From Pseudomonas putida (GTDB lineage Bacteria > Pseudomonadota > Gammaproteobacteria > Pseudomonadales > Pseudomonadaceae): DNA of 64,000 nt. Numbering within the stretch: the first letter of the stretch is position 1; each line of letters starts with the position of its first letter. The position numbers and the translations under genes were made by a program. The stretch is taken from NCBI RefSeq assembly GCF_002906855.1, contig NZ_MINI01000028.1:1178001-1242000 (forward strand), read 5' to 3'. Shown here piece by piece: positions 17,262 to 24,874 of the stretch. The notes below the pieces were generated by a model. The model did not search any database. It saw nothing but the letters and a program-made list of their open reading frames with translations, and was not told the origin of the DNA.

Positions 17262-18623
17262 TCATCGGCCCGACAGTACCTTGTGTACCACCTCCAGGCC
17301 TTGTTTCAGTTCAGCTCGGCTACTTGCCGCCGACAAACTGATGCGCACTGCCTGCACTTCGATCGCGCCAATGGCAAACACACTGGCCGGGACGATTTCC
17401 ACGGCGTGCTCGCGACATTGCCTGACCACCGTCTCGGCGCCCTGCGGCGTGGCCAGCCACGCGTGGGGCGAAGGTTGCCCGGTATTGTGCAGTCCATCAC
17501 CCAGCAGTCTGCGTGCCAGGCGCCATCGTTCGGTAATTTCCGTTTTCTGCCAGGCTAGCCGCTGCGCAGCGGTGCCGTCTTCGATCCATTGGCAAGCGAT
17601 AACCAGGCTCAATGGCGACACCGACCAGTGGCTGGCCTGGGCATGCGGGTCAACCTGTGCCAGCAGCTTCGGGCTGGCCGCAATCCATCCCAATCGCAGG
17701 CCAGCGGCCACCGTCTTGGACAGGCTGTTGATGTAGATCCCTTGATCGCCCAGTAGTGGATAGAGCGGCGCTTGGTCACTGAATGCGCCATACACATCAT
17801 CCTCGATCAGCAACAGCCCCAGGCGTTTGACTACCTCGGCAATTGCCGCTCGGCGAGTATCCGTCATGCAGGCGCCCGTGGGGTTGTGCAGGGTCGGTGT
17901 GGTCACCAGCACGCGGGCACCGCTGGCGCGCGCCACACGGTCCAGGTCATCGGGCCGCAGGCCCTGGTCGTCCAGTGCCACACCATGCACGGGCAGGCGC
18001 AGTTGCCGACAGGCCGCCTTGATGCCCGGTGCGGTCAGGGCCTCGAGCATGACCGGCTCGCCAGCCTGGCAGAACGACTGCAGCACCAGTGTCAGCGCTT
18101 GCTGGGCTGCGCCACACAGCAACATCTCGTCCGCTGAAAGGGCCAGGCCGCGGTTTGCCATCCACTGGGCGCCGCGAATGCGCCCTAGCAGCAATTGCTC
18201 GGGGCCCAGGTAATGATCGAGCAAGTTGCTGTCGGGGCGTTTCAGCAGGCTGCGCAAGCAGTCTTGCAAGTCTTGGTTGTGCGGATCGGCTACCGGAACG
18301 TTGGTCGACAGGTCGATCAGCGGGCGTTGCCCGTCGTGATGCTTGATGCGGAACAAGGTCGCTTCCTTGCTGCCTGCCAGCACGTAGGTACCGCGGCCCA
18401 CTTCGCCAGCCACCAGATGGCGCGCGGCAGCTTCGCGGTAGGCCTGCTGGGTGGTACTCGGGTTGAGGCCCAGTTTCCAGGCCAGCCGGCGTTGCGGGGG
18501 CAGGCGGTCACCTACCTTGAGGGTGCCGCTTTCGATGGCGTGGGCAATGGCATCGACCAAGGCGAGATATCGGGGTTGGTCATCGTCGACCAGCTGCGGA
18601 ATCCACACGAAATTGCTACCCAT
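17262..18623 (-). CDS. MocR/GntR-family regulator with aminotransferase domain
   Basis: A 453-residue protein (471 at most) that joins a GntR-type winged helix (residues about 15-80, LPPQRRLAWKLGLNPSTTQQAYREA) to a fold-type I aminotransferase domain. PLP would bind K303 in INSLSKTVAAGLRLGW, and the NPTGA motif is present. MocR proteins sense amino acids or vitamers through the PLP domain. It is divergent from a threonine-dehydratase gene, which it probably controls. The start is uncertain: ATG 18623 lies inside one of two direct repeats, and ATG 18644 is an alternative. Confidence 0.9.
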   Translation of the reverse strand: MGSNFVWIPQLVDDDQPRYLALVDAIAHAIESGTLKVGDRLPPQRRLAWKLGLNPSTTQQAYREAAARHLVAGEVGRGTYVLAGSKEATLFRIKHHDGQRPLIDLSTNVPVADPHNQDLQDCLRSLLKRPDSNLLDHYLGPEQLLLGRIRGAQWMANRGLALSADEMLLCGAAQQALTLVLQSFCQAGEPVMLEALTAPGIKAACRQLRLPVHGVALDDQGLRPDDLDRVARASGARVLVTTPTLHNPTGACMTDTRRAAIAEVVKRLGLLLIEDDVYGAFSDQAPLYPLLGDQGIYINSLSKTVAAGLRLGWIAASPKLLAQVDPHAQASHWSVSPLSLVIACQWIEDGTAAQRLAWQKTEITERWRLARRLLGDGLHNTGQPSPHAWLATPQGAETVVRQCREHAVEIVPASVFAIGAIEVQAVRISLSAASSRAELKQGLEVVHKVLSGR

Positions 18624-18649
18624 GCAATATAAGGTTGTACCCATACAAT
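18617..18649. promoter_or_regulatory. Probable MocR operator: two 12-bp direct repeats, 21-bp period
   Basis: TACCCATGCAAT (18617-18628) and TACCCATACAAT (18638-18649) differ at one base and start exactly 21 bp apart, so they face the same side of the helix. Head-to-tail repeats at this spacing fit the way MocR dimers bind. The pair overlaps the start of the regulator gene and lies about 50-80 bp before the divergent enzyme gene. Confidence 0.65.
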
Positions 18650-18699
18650 GCCCGGCGCTTAGGATCGGATCAACCACCTATCGAAGAGGGATGATCGCC

Positions 18700-19659
18700 A
18701 TGTTCGACCTTGTTGCCCTGCGCGAAGCCGCCGATTTCGTACACCAGCACGTTCCGCCGACACCTCAGCGCGCCTGGCCGCTGCTGGCCGAGCGGGTGGG
18801 TTGCAAACTGTGGGTCAAGCACGAAAACCACGCCCCCACCGGCGCCTTCAAGGTACGCGGCGGGTTGGTGTATGTGCGGTCGCTGCTGGCCGCCGGCAAG
18901 CCACCGCGGGGCCTGGTCACCGCCACCCGCGGCAACCACGGCCAGAGCATGGCGCTGGCCGCGAGCCAGGCCGGCGTGCCGCTGGTGATCGTGGTGCCCG
19001 AGGGTAACTCGAAAGAGAAGAACGCCGCCATGCGCGCGCTGGGCGCCGAGCTGGTGGAGCACGGTGTCGACTTCGACGTGGCCCGAGAAGAGGCGGCCCG
19101 CCTGGCGGACGAGTTGGGCTACGACATGGTGCCGTCATTCCACCCTGAGCTGGTGCGCGGTGTGGCCACCTATGCTCTGGAGCTTTTCGAAGCCGTGGCC
19201 GACCTGGATTGCGTGTACGTGCCGATCGGCATGGGCTCGGGCATCTGCGGGCTGATCCAAGCGCGCAACCTGCTGGGGCTGAAGACCGAAATCGTCGGCG
19301 TTGTGTCCAGTGCTGCCGATGCTTATGCGCAGAGTTTCGAGCAGGGCCGCATCGTCACCACAGCCACGGCCGATACCTTTGCCGATGGCATGGCCTGCCG
19401 GGTACCACACCCGGATGCGTTTGCTCTGGTTCGCGAGCATGCTGCACGTATCGTGCGGGTCACCGACAGCGAAGTGGCAGCGGCCATGCGCATCTATCAC
19501 GAAACCACCCACAACACCGCTGAAGGTGCCGGTGCTGCGGCGCTGGCCGCGTTGCTGCAGGAGCGCGAACGCCAGGCCGGCAAGCGCGTGGCCGTGGTGC
19601 TGAGCGGGGCCAACGTGGATCGCGAGCGCTATGCGCAGGTGCTGGCAAACAGCAACTGA
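18700..19659 (+). CDS. Threonine/serine dehydratase-like PLP enzyme
   Basis: A 319-residue fold-type II PLP enzyme without an ACT regulatory domain. K51 in APTGAFKVRGG is the PLP lysine; TRGNHGQS binds the substrate carboxylate, and MGSGICG binds the phosphate. It resembles catabolic threonine dehydratases that give 2-oxobutyrate and ammonia, although related hydroxy-amino-acid lyases cannot be excluded. ATG 18700 has AGAGG at 9-11 bp; ATG 18691 is in frame but too close to it. A LysE exporter follows 78 bp later, suggesting a degrade-or-export unit. Confidence 0.85.
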   Translation: MFDLVALREAADFVHQHVPPTPQRAWPLLAERVGCKLWVKHENHAPTGAFKVRGGLVYVRSLLAAGKPPRGLVTATRGNHGQSMALAASQAGVPLVIVVPEGNSKEKNAAMRALGAELVEHGVDFDVAREEAARLADELGYDMVPSFHPELVRGVATYALELFEAVADLDCVYVPIGMGSGICGLIQARNLLGLKTEIVGVVSSAADAYAQSFEQGRIVTTATADTFADGMACRVPHPDAFALVREHAARIVRVTDSEVAAAMRIYHETTHNTAEGAGAAALAALLQERERQAGKRVAVVLSGANVDRERYAQVLANSN

Positions 19660-19737
19660 CTTGAGGCGTTGCCCTTCCAATCCCTGGATTACTCGTGGCA
19701 GGCTCTACGGCGCCAGTTAGCCTGCCATGAGTAGCCC

Positions 19738-20376
19738 ATGCCATTTTCCAACGGTTTCCTCCTCAGCCTGTCGTTGTGCCTCGATATCGGCGTGGCCAAC
19801 ATCGCCATGATCACCCTGGCCATGCAGCGTGGTTTCTTCCAGGGGTTCTGGCTGGGCCTGGGGACCTGCGTGGGCGACTTGATCTACGCCATTGCGGCGC
19901 TTGCCGGCATGACCGTGCTGCTGCAGTTCGACAGCGTGCGCTGGACCTTGTGGATTGGCGGTTCGGCGTTGCTGGTGTGGTTCGCCATCAAGATGCTGCT
20001 GGCTGCCTGGCGTGGCGGGCATATGGAGGCCAGCGCGACGGTGGTGGTGGAGTCGGGCTGGCGCGAGTTCCTGCGGGGCATCTTCCTGGCCATGTCGTCG
20101 CCCAGCGCCATCCTTTGGTTCGCAGCGGTCGGCGGCGTGCTGATCGCCCGCTCCGGCGCTGGCAGCCTGCTGGACGCAGGGCTGTTTCTTGGGGGCTTCT
20201 TCGCTGCCGGAATGGTCTGGTGCATGGGCATTTGTGGCATCGCCAGCCATGGCGGGCGTTTGCTGGGGGACCGCCTGCTGACCTGGTCGTACCTGCTGTC
20301 GGCGGCGATTTTCTGCTATTTCGCGGTGTATGTGATTGTTTCCGGTTATCGGGAATTCATAAGCGTTAGCCTCTAG
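19738..20376 (+). CDS. LysE-family amino acid exporter
   Basis: A 212-residue protein with six membrane helices and the LysE/RhtB opening FSNGFLLSLSLCLDIGVANIAM, where the usual GP-x-P motif is altered. The middle contains the family-typical SSPSAILWFAAVGG. It probably exports an amino acid such as threonine or homoserine, in line with the upstream dehydratase. The ribosome-binding site is weak (GAG). Confidence 0.87.
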   Translation: MPFSNGFLLSLSLCLDIGVANIAMITLAMQRGFFQGFWLGLGTCVGDLIYAIAALAGMTVLLQFDSVRWTLWIGGSALLVWFAIKMLLAAWRGGHMEASATVVVESGWREFLRGIFLAMSSPSAILWFAAVGGVLIARSGAGSLLDAGLFLGGFFAAGMVWCMGICGIASHGGRLLGDRLLTWSYLLSAAIFCYFAVYVIVSGYREFISVSL

Positions 20377-20448
20377 GGCGGCGCTCGATCTCATAGGCGC
20401 CCACAGCACTCAAGGGATGCACCTCTGAGGCAAAATTTTCCTGAGCCC

Positions 20449-20476
20449 TGTCGATTTCTCCGGCTACCGTTCGACC
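20449..20476 (+). promoter_or_regulatory. Predicted ECF42-type promoter
   Basis: TGTCGA (20449-20454) and CGACC (20472-20476) are separated by 17 bp, close to the -35 TGTCGA and -10 CGA/TC motif I recall for ECF42-group sigma factors. It lies 62 bp before the first gene of the operon that encodes such a sigma factor, so autoregulation is likely. Confidence 0.65.
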
Positions 20477-20486
20477 AAAAGCTGAA

Positions 20487-20506
20487 GACACAGGTACCCC
20501 TGTGTC
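20487..20506 (+). promoter_or_regulatory. Leader inverted repeat of the ECF42 operon
   Basis: GACACAGG (20487-20494) and CCTGTGTC (20499-20506) form a perfect 8-bp inverted repeat around TACC. It lies about 10 bp after the predicted -10 element and 31 bp before the first start codon, so it would sit at the 5' end of the transcript or act as an operator. Confidence 0.5.
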
Positions 20507-20537
20507 GAACGCTCATGAACGATTGGAGGAACACCCG

Positions 20538-20963
20538 ATGAACACGGCAGCCGAAAATGAAATCCGTCAGCTTATCGAACGCTGGATGCAGGCCGTGCGT
20601 GACCGTGACATCCCCGCCATCACCGCGCCCTACGCCGATGACATCGTCGCCTTCGATGCCATCCAGTCACTGCAGTTCAAGGGCAAGGCCGCCTACCAGG
20701 CCCATTGGGAAATGTGCATGAGCATGTGTCCTGGGCCCATGGTATTCGAGCTTGCTCAACTCTCCGTGCACGCTGACGGTGACCTGGGTTTGGCTCACTG
20801 GCTGAATCGCTGCGGCCCAGGGGATGACGAGAGTCAGTGCGGCTTCATGCGTGCCACCGTCGGTTACCGCAAGGTTGGCGGCCAGTGGCAGGTGATCCAC
20901 GAACACTGGTCGGCACCCTTCGACATGCAGACCCAGAAAGCACTGTTCGATCTCAAGCCTTGA
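20538..20963 (+). CDS. SnoaL-like/DUF4440 (YybH-type) protein
   Basis: A 141-residue protein with the NTF2/SnoaL cone fold pattern: EIRQLIERWMQAVRDRDIPAI at the start, APYADDIVAFDA, and a closing YRKVGGQWQVIHEHWS. Such proteins bind or isomerise small molecules. ATG 20538 follows GGAGG by 9 bp. It is the first gene of a four-gene unit that ends with an ECF42-type sigma factor; no catalytic role can be assigned. Confidence 0.82.
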   Translation: MNTAAENEIRQLIERWMQAVRDRDIPAITAPYADDIVAFDAIQSLQFKGKAAYQAHWEMCMSMCPGPMVFELAQLSVHADGDLGLAHWLNRCGPGDDESQCGFMRATVGYRKVGGQWQVIHEHWSAPFDMQTQKALFDLKP

Positions 20964-21006
20964 TCGGCTATCGCCAAATGCACGTTGCCAACGCCTGGAG
21001 ACGACC

Positions 21007-21351
21007 ATGAAATACCTGTGCCTGGTCTATTGTGACGAAGGGCTGCTGCATAGCCTGCCCGACAGCCCGGAAGATGCCGAGTGCATGGCCTACGCCGAAT
21101 CGCTGCAGAGCTCCGGGCGCATCATCGCGGCCGAGGCGCTGAAAACCGTGCAGGCCGCCACCACCGTGCGCATGCGCGCCGGGCGAATGAGCATCACCGA
21201 TGGCCCGTTCGCCGAAACCAAAGAGCAGCTCGCCGGCTTTTACCTGGTCGATGCCCGTGACCTCAACGAGGCGCTGAACATCGCCAAGGGCATACCAGCG
21301 GCGCGAGTCGGCAGCGTCGAAGTGCGGCCGGTGCGCGAACTGCAACCCTGA
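21007..21351 (+). CDS. YciI-family DGPF-domain protein
   Basis: A 114-residue ferredoxin-like-fold protein. It has the hallmark DGPF inside ITDGPFAETKEQLAGFYLV and the family start MKYLCLVY. DGPF proteins are the constant partners of ECF42 sigma factors and may sense or process a ligand. It lies 43 bp after the SnoaL-like gene and 21 bp before the AHSA1 gene, well inside the operon. Confidence 0.93.
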   Translation: MKYLCLVYCDEGLLHSLPDSPEDAECMAYAESLQSSGRIIAAEALKTVQAATTVRMRAGRMSITDGPFAETKEQLAGFYLVDARDLNEALNIAKGIPAARVGSVEVRPVRELQP

Positions 21352-21372
21352 CAGCGAAGGAGAACAACAACA

Positions 21373-21858
21373 ATGATCCTTGCCCAACCTGCGCCCGCGC
21401 AGCACGAGCTGTCCATCAGCCGCTTGATCGATGCCCCGCCTGCCAAGGTGTTCCGCGCCTGGACCGAGCCCGAGTGGCTGATGCAGTGGTGGGGGCCACA
21501 CGGCATGACCACCCCGGAATGCGAGATGCAGCTGTGGGTCGGCGGCCTTTTGCGCACCCTCATGCGTGCCCCAGATGGCTCCGAGTACCCGACCCAGGGC
21601 GTGTTCCTGGAAATTGCCGCCCCACGCCGGCTGGTGTTCACCGATGCCTTCGGGCCAGGTTGGGTGCCGTCGGACAAGGCCTTCATGACGGCGGTGATCA
21701 GCTTTGACGAAGAGCAGGGCAAGACCCGCTACACCGCCCGTGCCTGGCACTGGAATGCAGCCGACAGCCGCGCCCATGAAGAAATGGGTTTCCATCAGGG
21801 CTGGGGAGAGAGCCTGGACCGCCTGGTGGAGGTCGTGACCCAGCGGATGCCTGACTGA
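21373..21858 (+). CDS. SRPBCC/AHSA1-domain protein
   Basis: A 161-residue START-like hydrophobic-ligand-binding protein. Diagnostic segments are ISRLIDAPPAKVFRAWTEPE near the start, WWGPHG, and the C-terminal HQGWGESLDRLVEV. Such proteins recur in ECF41/42 operons. AAGGAG lies about 10 bp before the ATG. Its TGA overlaps the next gene's ATG (TGATG), which implies translational coupling to the sigma factor. Confidence 0.9.
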   Translation: MILAQPAPAQHELSISRLIDAPPAKVFRAWTEPEWLMQWWGPHGMTTPECEMQLWVGGLLRTLMRAPDGSEYPTQGVFLEIAAPRRLVFTDAFGPGWVPSDKAFMTAVISFDEEQGKTRYTARAWHWNAADSRAHEEMGFHQGWGESLDRLVEVVTQRMPD

Positions 21859-23096
21859 TGGCCGAGCTGGCCCAGGTCCGGGCCGAGGTCGAAGCGGTGT
21901 ACCGGCGGGATTCGCGGCGCATCCTGGCGACGCTGATCCGCCTGCTGGGGGATTTCGACCTGGCAGAGGAGGCCCTGCACGATGCTTTCTTCATCGCTGT
22001 CGAGCGCTGGCAGCGTGATGGCATCCCGGACAATCCGCGGGCCTGGCTGGTGTCGACCGGGCGTTTCAAGGCCATCGACGCATTGCGCCGGCGTGCTCGC
22101 TTCGACCGCTCCCAGGCCGACCTGATCATGCTGATCGAAGGCCAGGGGCAAGACCCCAGCGATGATGAGCTGCTGGCCGATGACCGGCTGCGGCTGATCT
22201 TCACTTGCTGCCACCCGGCCCTGGCGGCCGATGCCCAGGTGCCACTGACCCTGCGCGAAGTCTGCGACCTGACCACCGAGCAGATCGCCCGGGCCTTCCT
22301 GCAAAGCCCCGCGACCATCGCCCAGCGCATCGTCCGCGCCAAGGCCAAGATTCGTGATGCCGGCATTCCTTATCAGGTCCCGGAGCTGAATGAGCTACCC
22401 GAGCGCCTCGAGAGCGTGCTGCGGGTGATCTACCTGGTGTTCAACGAAGGCTATTCGGCGTCCTCGGGCGAGGCGTTGCTGCAGCAGGAACTCAGTGACG
22501 AGGCGATCCGCCTCGGGCGCCTGCTGGTGCAACTGCTGCCAGACGCCGAAGCGGTGGGTTTGCTGGCGCTGATGCTGCTGCAGGCATCGCGGCAACGCGC
22601 GCGCAGCGATGCCGAGGGCAACCTGGTGCTGCTGGACCAGCAGGACCGCAGCCTGTGGGACCGTGAGCTGATTGCCGAAGGTTGCCAGCTGGTGCGCCTG
22701 GCCTTGGCCACCCGGGCCTTTGGTGCCTACACCGTGCAGGCGGCGATCGCGGCCGTACATGCCGAGGCGGTGACGGCTGAAGAGACTGATTGGGCGGAAA
22801 TTGTCGGGCTGTACGATGTACTGCAACGGCACTGGCCGTCAGCCGTGGTGGCGCTCAATCGGGCAGTGGCACTGGCCAAGCGCGACGGTGCGCAGGCGGG
22901 TCTGGACGCGGTGGAGGCGATTCTGGCAGCGGGGGAGTTGCGCGACTATCACCTGGCTCATGCGGCGCGGGCTGAGCTGCACCAGCAATTGGGGAATGTC
23001 GAAGAGGCGCGGGCAGCTTGGCAGCAGGCGCTGGAGTTGACCAGGCAGGAGCCGGAGCGGCGGCATATCGAGCGGCGTTTAGGCGAACTGATGTGA
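21858..23096 (+). CDS. ECF42-group RNA polymerase sigma factor with C-terminal TPR-like extension
   Basis: A 412-residue sigma factor. Region 2 lies at about residues 12-80 (LIRLLGDFDLAEEALHDAFF, then GRFKAIDALRRR) and region 4 at about 115-170 (VPLTLREVCDLTTEQIARAF). The long C-terminal part starts with the DUF6596 motif YLVFNEGYSASSG and continues as alpha-helical repeats, which ECF42 factors use in place of an anti-sigma factor. The operon partners and the upstream TGTCGA-N17-CGACC promoter fit this group. The inducing signal is unknown. Confidence 0.92.
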   Translation: MAELAQVRAEVEAVYRRDSRRILATLIRLLGDFDLAEEALHDAFFIAVERWQRDGIPDNPRAWLVSTGRFKAIDALRRRARFDRSQADLIMLIEGQGQDPSDDELLADDRLRLIFTCCHPALAADAQVPLTLREVCDLTTEQIARAFLQSPATIAQRIVRAKAKIRDAGIPYQVPELNELPERLESVLRVIYLVFNEGYSASSGEALLQQELSDEAIRLGRLLVQLLPDAEAVGLLALMLLQASRQRARSDAEGNLVLLDQQDRSLWDRELIAEGCQLVRLALATRAFGAYTVQAAIAAVHAEAVTAEETDWAEIVGLYDVLQRHWPSAVVALNRAVALAKRDGAQAGLDAVEAILAAGELRDYHLAHAARAELHQQLGNVEEARAAWQQALELTRQEPERRHIERRLGELM

Positions 23097-23106
23097 GTGC
23101 CTTTCT

Positions 23107-23202
23107 GGCCTCTTCGCGGGACAAGTCGGATCGCCGCACCGCCGCTCCTACAGGTAAAGCATCCGCGCGGTCGATGTAGGAGCGGGCTTGCCCCGCGAAA
23201 AA
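23107..23202. repeat. REP pair, one arm of a variant type
   Basis: The left unit (23107-23153) starts GGCCTCTTCGCGGGACAAG but continues TCGGATCGCCGCACCGCC before CTCCTACAG, a diverged REP variant. The right unit (23175-23202) is the common type. The two types face each other between convergent genes. Confidence 0.75.
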
Positions 23203-23215
23203 TCCATCACCGATG

Positions 23216-23686
23216 TCAGCTGGCGACGAAGTTCGGCGGCGACACCAGCTCGACGGTCTGTTGCTTGCGCGGTGCCAGGATCTCGGCCACGCCTTCGACC
23301 ACCAGTTCATCGTTCTGGTTGTACACGTTGGTGGCGATACGCACTTTGAACTTCGGCAGTTTCTCAAGGATTTCCAGGCGCACGGTCAGGGTGTCGCCGA
23401 TCTTCACCGGCTTCTGGAAGCTCATCTGCTGGCCCAGGTAGATGGTGCCAGGGCCAGGCAGGGTGCAGGCCACTGCGGCGCTTATCAGGGCACCGCTGAA
23501 CATGCCGTGGGCGATGCGCTCCTTGAACATGCTCTTGGCGGCGAACTCGGCATCCAGGTGCACCGGGTTGTGGTCACCGGACATGGCGGCAAACAGCTGG
23601 ATGTCACGTTCTTCGACGGACTTCTCATAGGTGGCCTTCTGGCCGACTTCAAGGGCTTCGTAAGGCGTGTTGGTGACCTGGGTCAT
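23216..23686 (-). CDS. phaJ: MaoC-domain (R)-enoyl-CoA hydratase, PhaJ-like
   Basis: A 156-residue hot-dog-fold hydratase. The catalytic motif is in FAAMSGDHNPVHLD (Asp and His), followed by IAHGMFSGAL. PhaJ-type enzymes convert trans-2-enoyl-CoA from beta-oxidation to (R)-3-hydroxyacyl-CoA for PHA synthesis. The nearby lipase-like and fadD genes make a fatty-acid role likely. It resembles the PhaJ4 branch by context, but the exact subtype is not proven. AAGGA lies 7 bp before the ATG. Confidence 0.85.
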   Translation of the reverse strand: MTQVTNTPYEALEVGQKATYEKSVEERDIQLFAAMSGDHNPVHLDAEFAAKSMFKERIAHGMFSGALISAAVACTLPGPGTIYLGQQMSFQKPVKIGDTLTVRLEILEKLPKFKVRIATNVYNQNDELVVEGVAEILAPRKQQTVELVSPPNFVAS

Positions 23687-23719
23687 TGGGTTTCCTTAAA
23701 GGGCGGGCGAGGGCGCCTA

Positions 23720-24664
23720 TCATTCACTGCGGGCAGGGCGGCCAAGGGCCAGCGCTTGCGCTAACCAAGCGAGGATATCAGCGGTGACCTCGTCGCGGTT
23801 GAGTTCGTTGAGTACTTCGTGCCGCGCCTCAGGATAGAGGAGCAGCTGTATATGTCGATTGCCGGTCGCGCGCAGGGCGTCGGCCAGATGGGTGAGACGC
23901 TTGCCGGCACTCACCGGATCACATTCACCGCCAATCACCAGCATGGGCAGGTTCGGGTCGATCTGCGCGAGGTTGCGCGCCTGGCTGATCTGCGCCAGCC
24001 CATGCAGCAGGTCGAGCCACAGCTGGTTGCTGCAGCGAAAGCCGCACAGCGGATCGTTGACGTACTTGTCCACTTCCGCCGGGTCACGGCTGAGCCAGTC
24101 GAACGCCGTGCGGGTGGGCTTGAAGGCGTTGTTGAACGAGCCGAACGACAGCCATTCGATCAGTGCGCTCTTGCCCAGTGGCCCCTGGCGCCAGGCTTCC
24201 AGCCGCGCAATCAGGCGCGCCGCCCGATACAGTGCAGCGGGCTGGAAGTTGGAGCCGCTGAGGATTGCCCCTTGCAGGCTGCCGCTGTGGTGGGTGAGGT
24301 AGGCCTGGACAATATAGCTGCCCATGCTGTGGCCGAACAGGAACAGCGGTGTGCAAGGGAACTGCTGGCCAATATGCTGGGCCAGCAGGCCAAGGTCGTT
24401 GACCACGGCATTCCAGCCATGTTGCCGGGCGAACAGGCCGAGGCTGCCCTGCTCGGCGGTGCGCCCGTGGCCGCGCAGGTCCGGTGCCAGCAGGGCGTAG
24501 CCGGCATCGCAGAGGGCCTGGCCCAGGCGCTGGTAGCGCCCGCCATGCTCGGCCATGCCATGCGCCAGCAGCACCACAGCCTTGACCGGTGTGGCCGGCA
24601 GCCATTGGTGCACGTACAGCTTGCAATGCTCGCTGGCAGGCAGCCAGAAGGCGTCATGGGGCAT
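23720..24664 (-). CDS. Alpha/beta hydrolase, monoacylglycerol-lipase type
   Basis: A 314-residue serine hydrolase with the nucleophile elbow GHSMGS (about residue 115), the acid in GGECDPVS and the histidine in EARHEVLNEL. An oxyanion HGMAEHGGRY motif near residue 38 is characteristic of lysophospholipase/monoacylglycerol lipases (Hydrolase_4). It would release fatty acids for the fadD ligases encoded divergently upstream. ATG 24664 follows AAAGGA by 8 bp. It lies 33 bp upstream of the MaoC gene on the same strand. Confidence 0.85.
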   Translation of the reverse strand: MPHDAFWLPASEHCKLYVHQWLPATPVKAVVLLAHGMAEHGGRYQRLGQALCDAGYALLAPDLRGHGRTAEQGSLGLFARQHGWNAVVNDLGLLAQHIGQQFPCTPLFLFGHSMGSYIVQAYLTHHSGSLQGAILSGSNFQPAALYRAARLIARLEAWRQGPLGKSALIEWLSFGSFNNAFKPTRTAFDWLSRDPAEVDKYVNDPLCGFRCSNQLWLDLLHGLAQISQARNLAQIDPNLPMLVIGGECDPVSAGKRLTHLADALRATGNRHIQLLLYPEARHEVLNELNRDEVTADILAWLAQALALGRPARSE

Positions 24665-24874
24665 GGCGAATCCTTTGCGCGATGGTGACCCGGACAGTGT
24701 ATGCACAACCGGCCGAATTGCAGGAAGGGCACAAATAAGATTCACAATGTTAATGGCGGCACTTGGCGTATATGCCACCTCGGGCATACCTGCTAACGTC
24801 GGTTCAACGCCTTTTTGCCATCAGGCAAACGGGGCAAGGAATCCGTACGGGCTCAGGCAGAGGAACAATAATAA

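Noticed and set aside
24665..24874. PsrA-type operator before fadD2
   Set aside because: I looked for GAAAC-N4-GTTTC-like symmetry; only a small TTGCC-N4-GGCAA repeat is present, which does not match.
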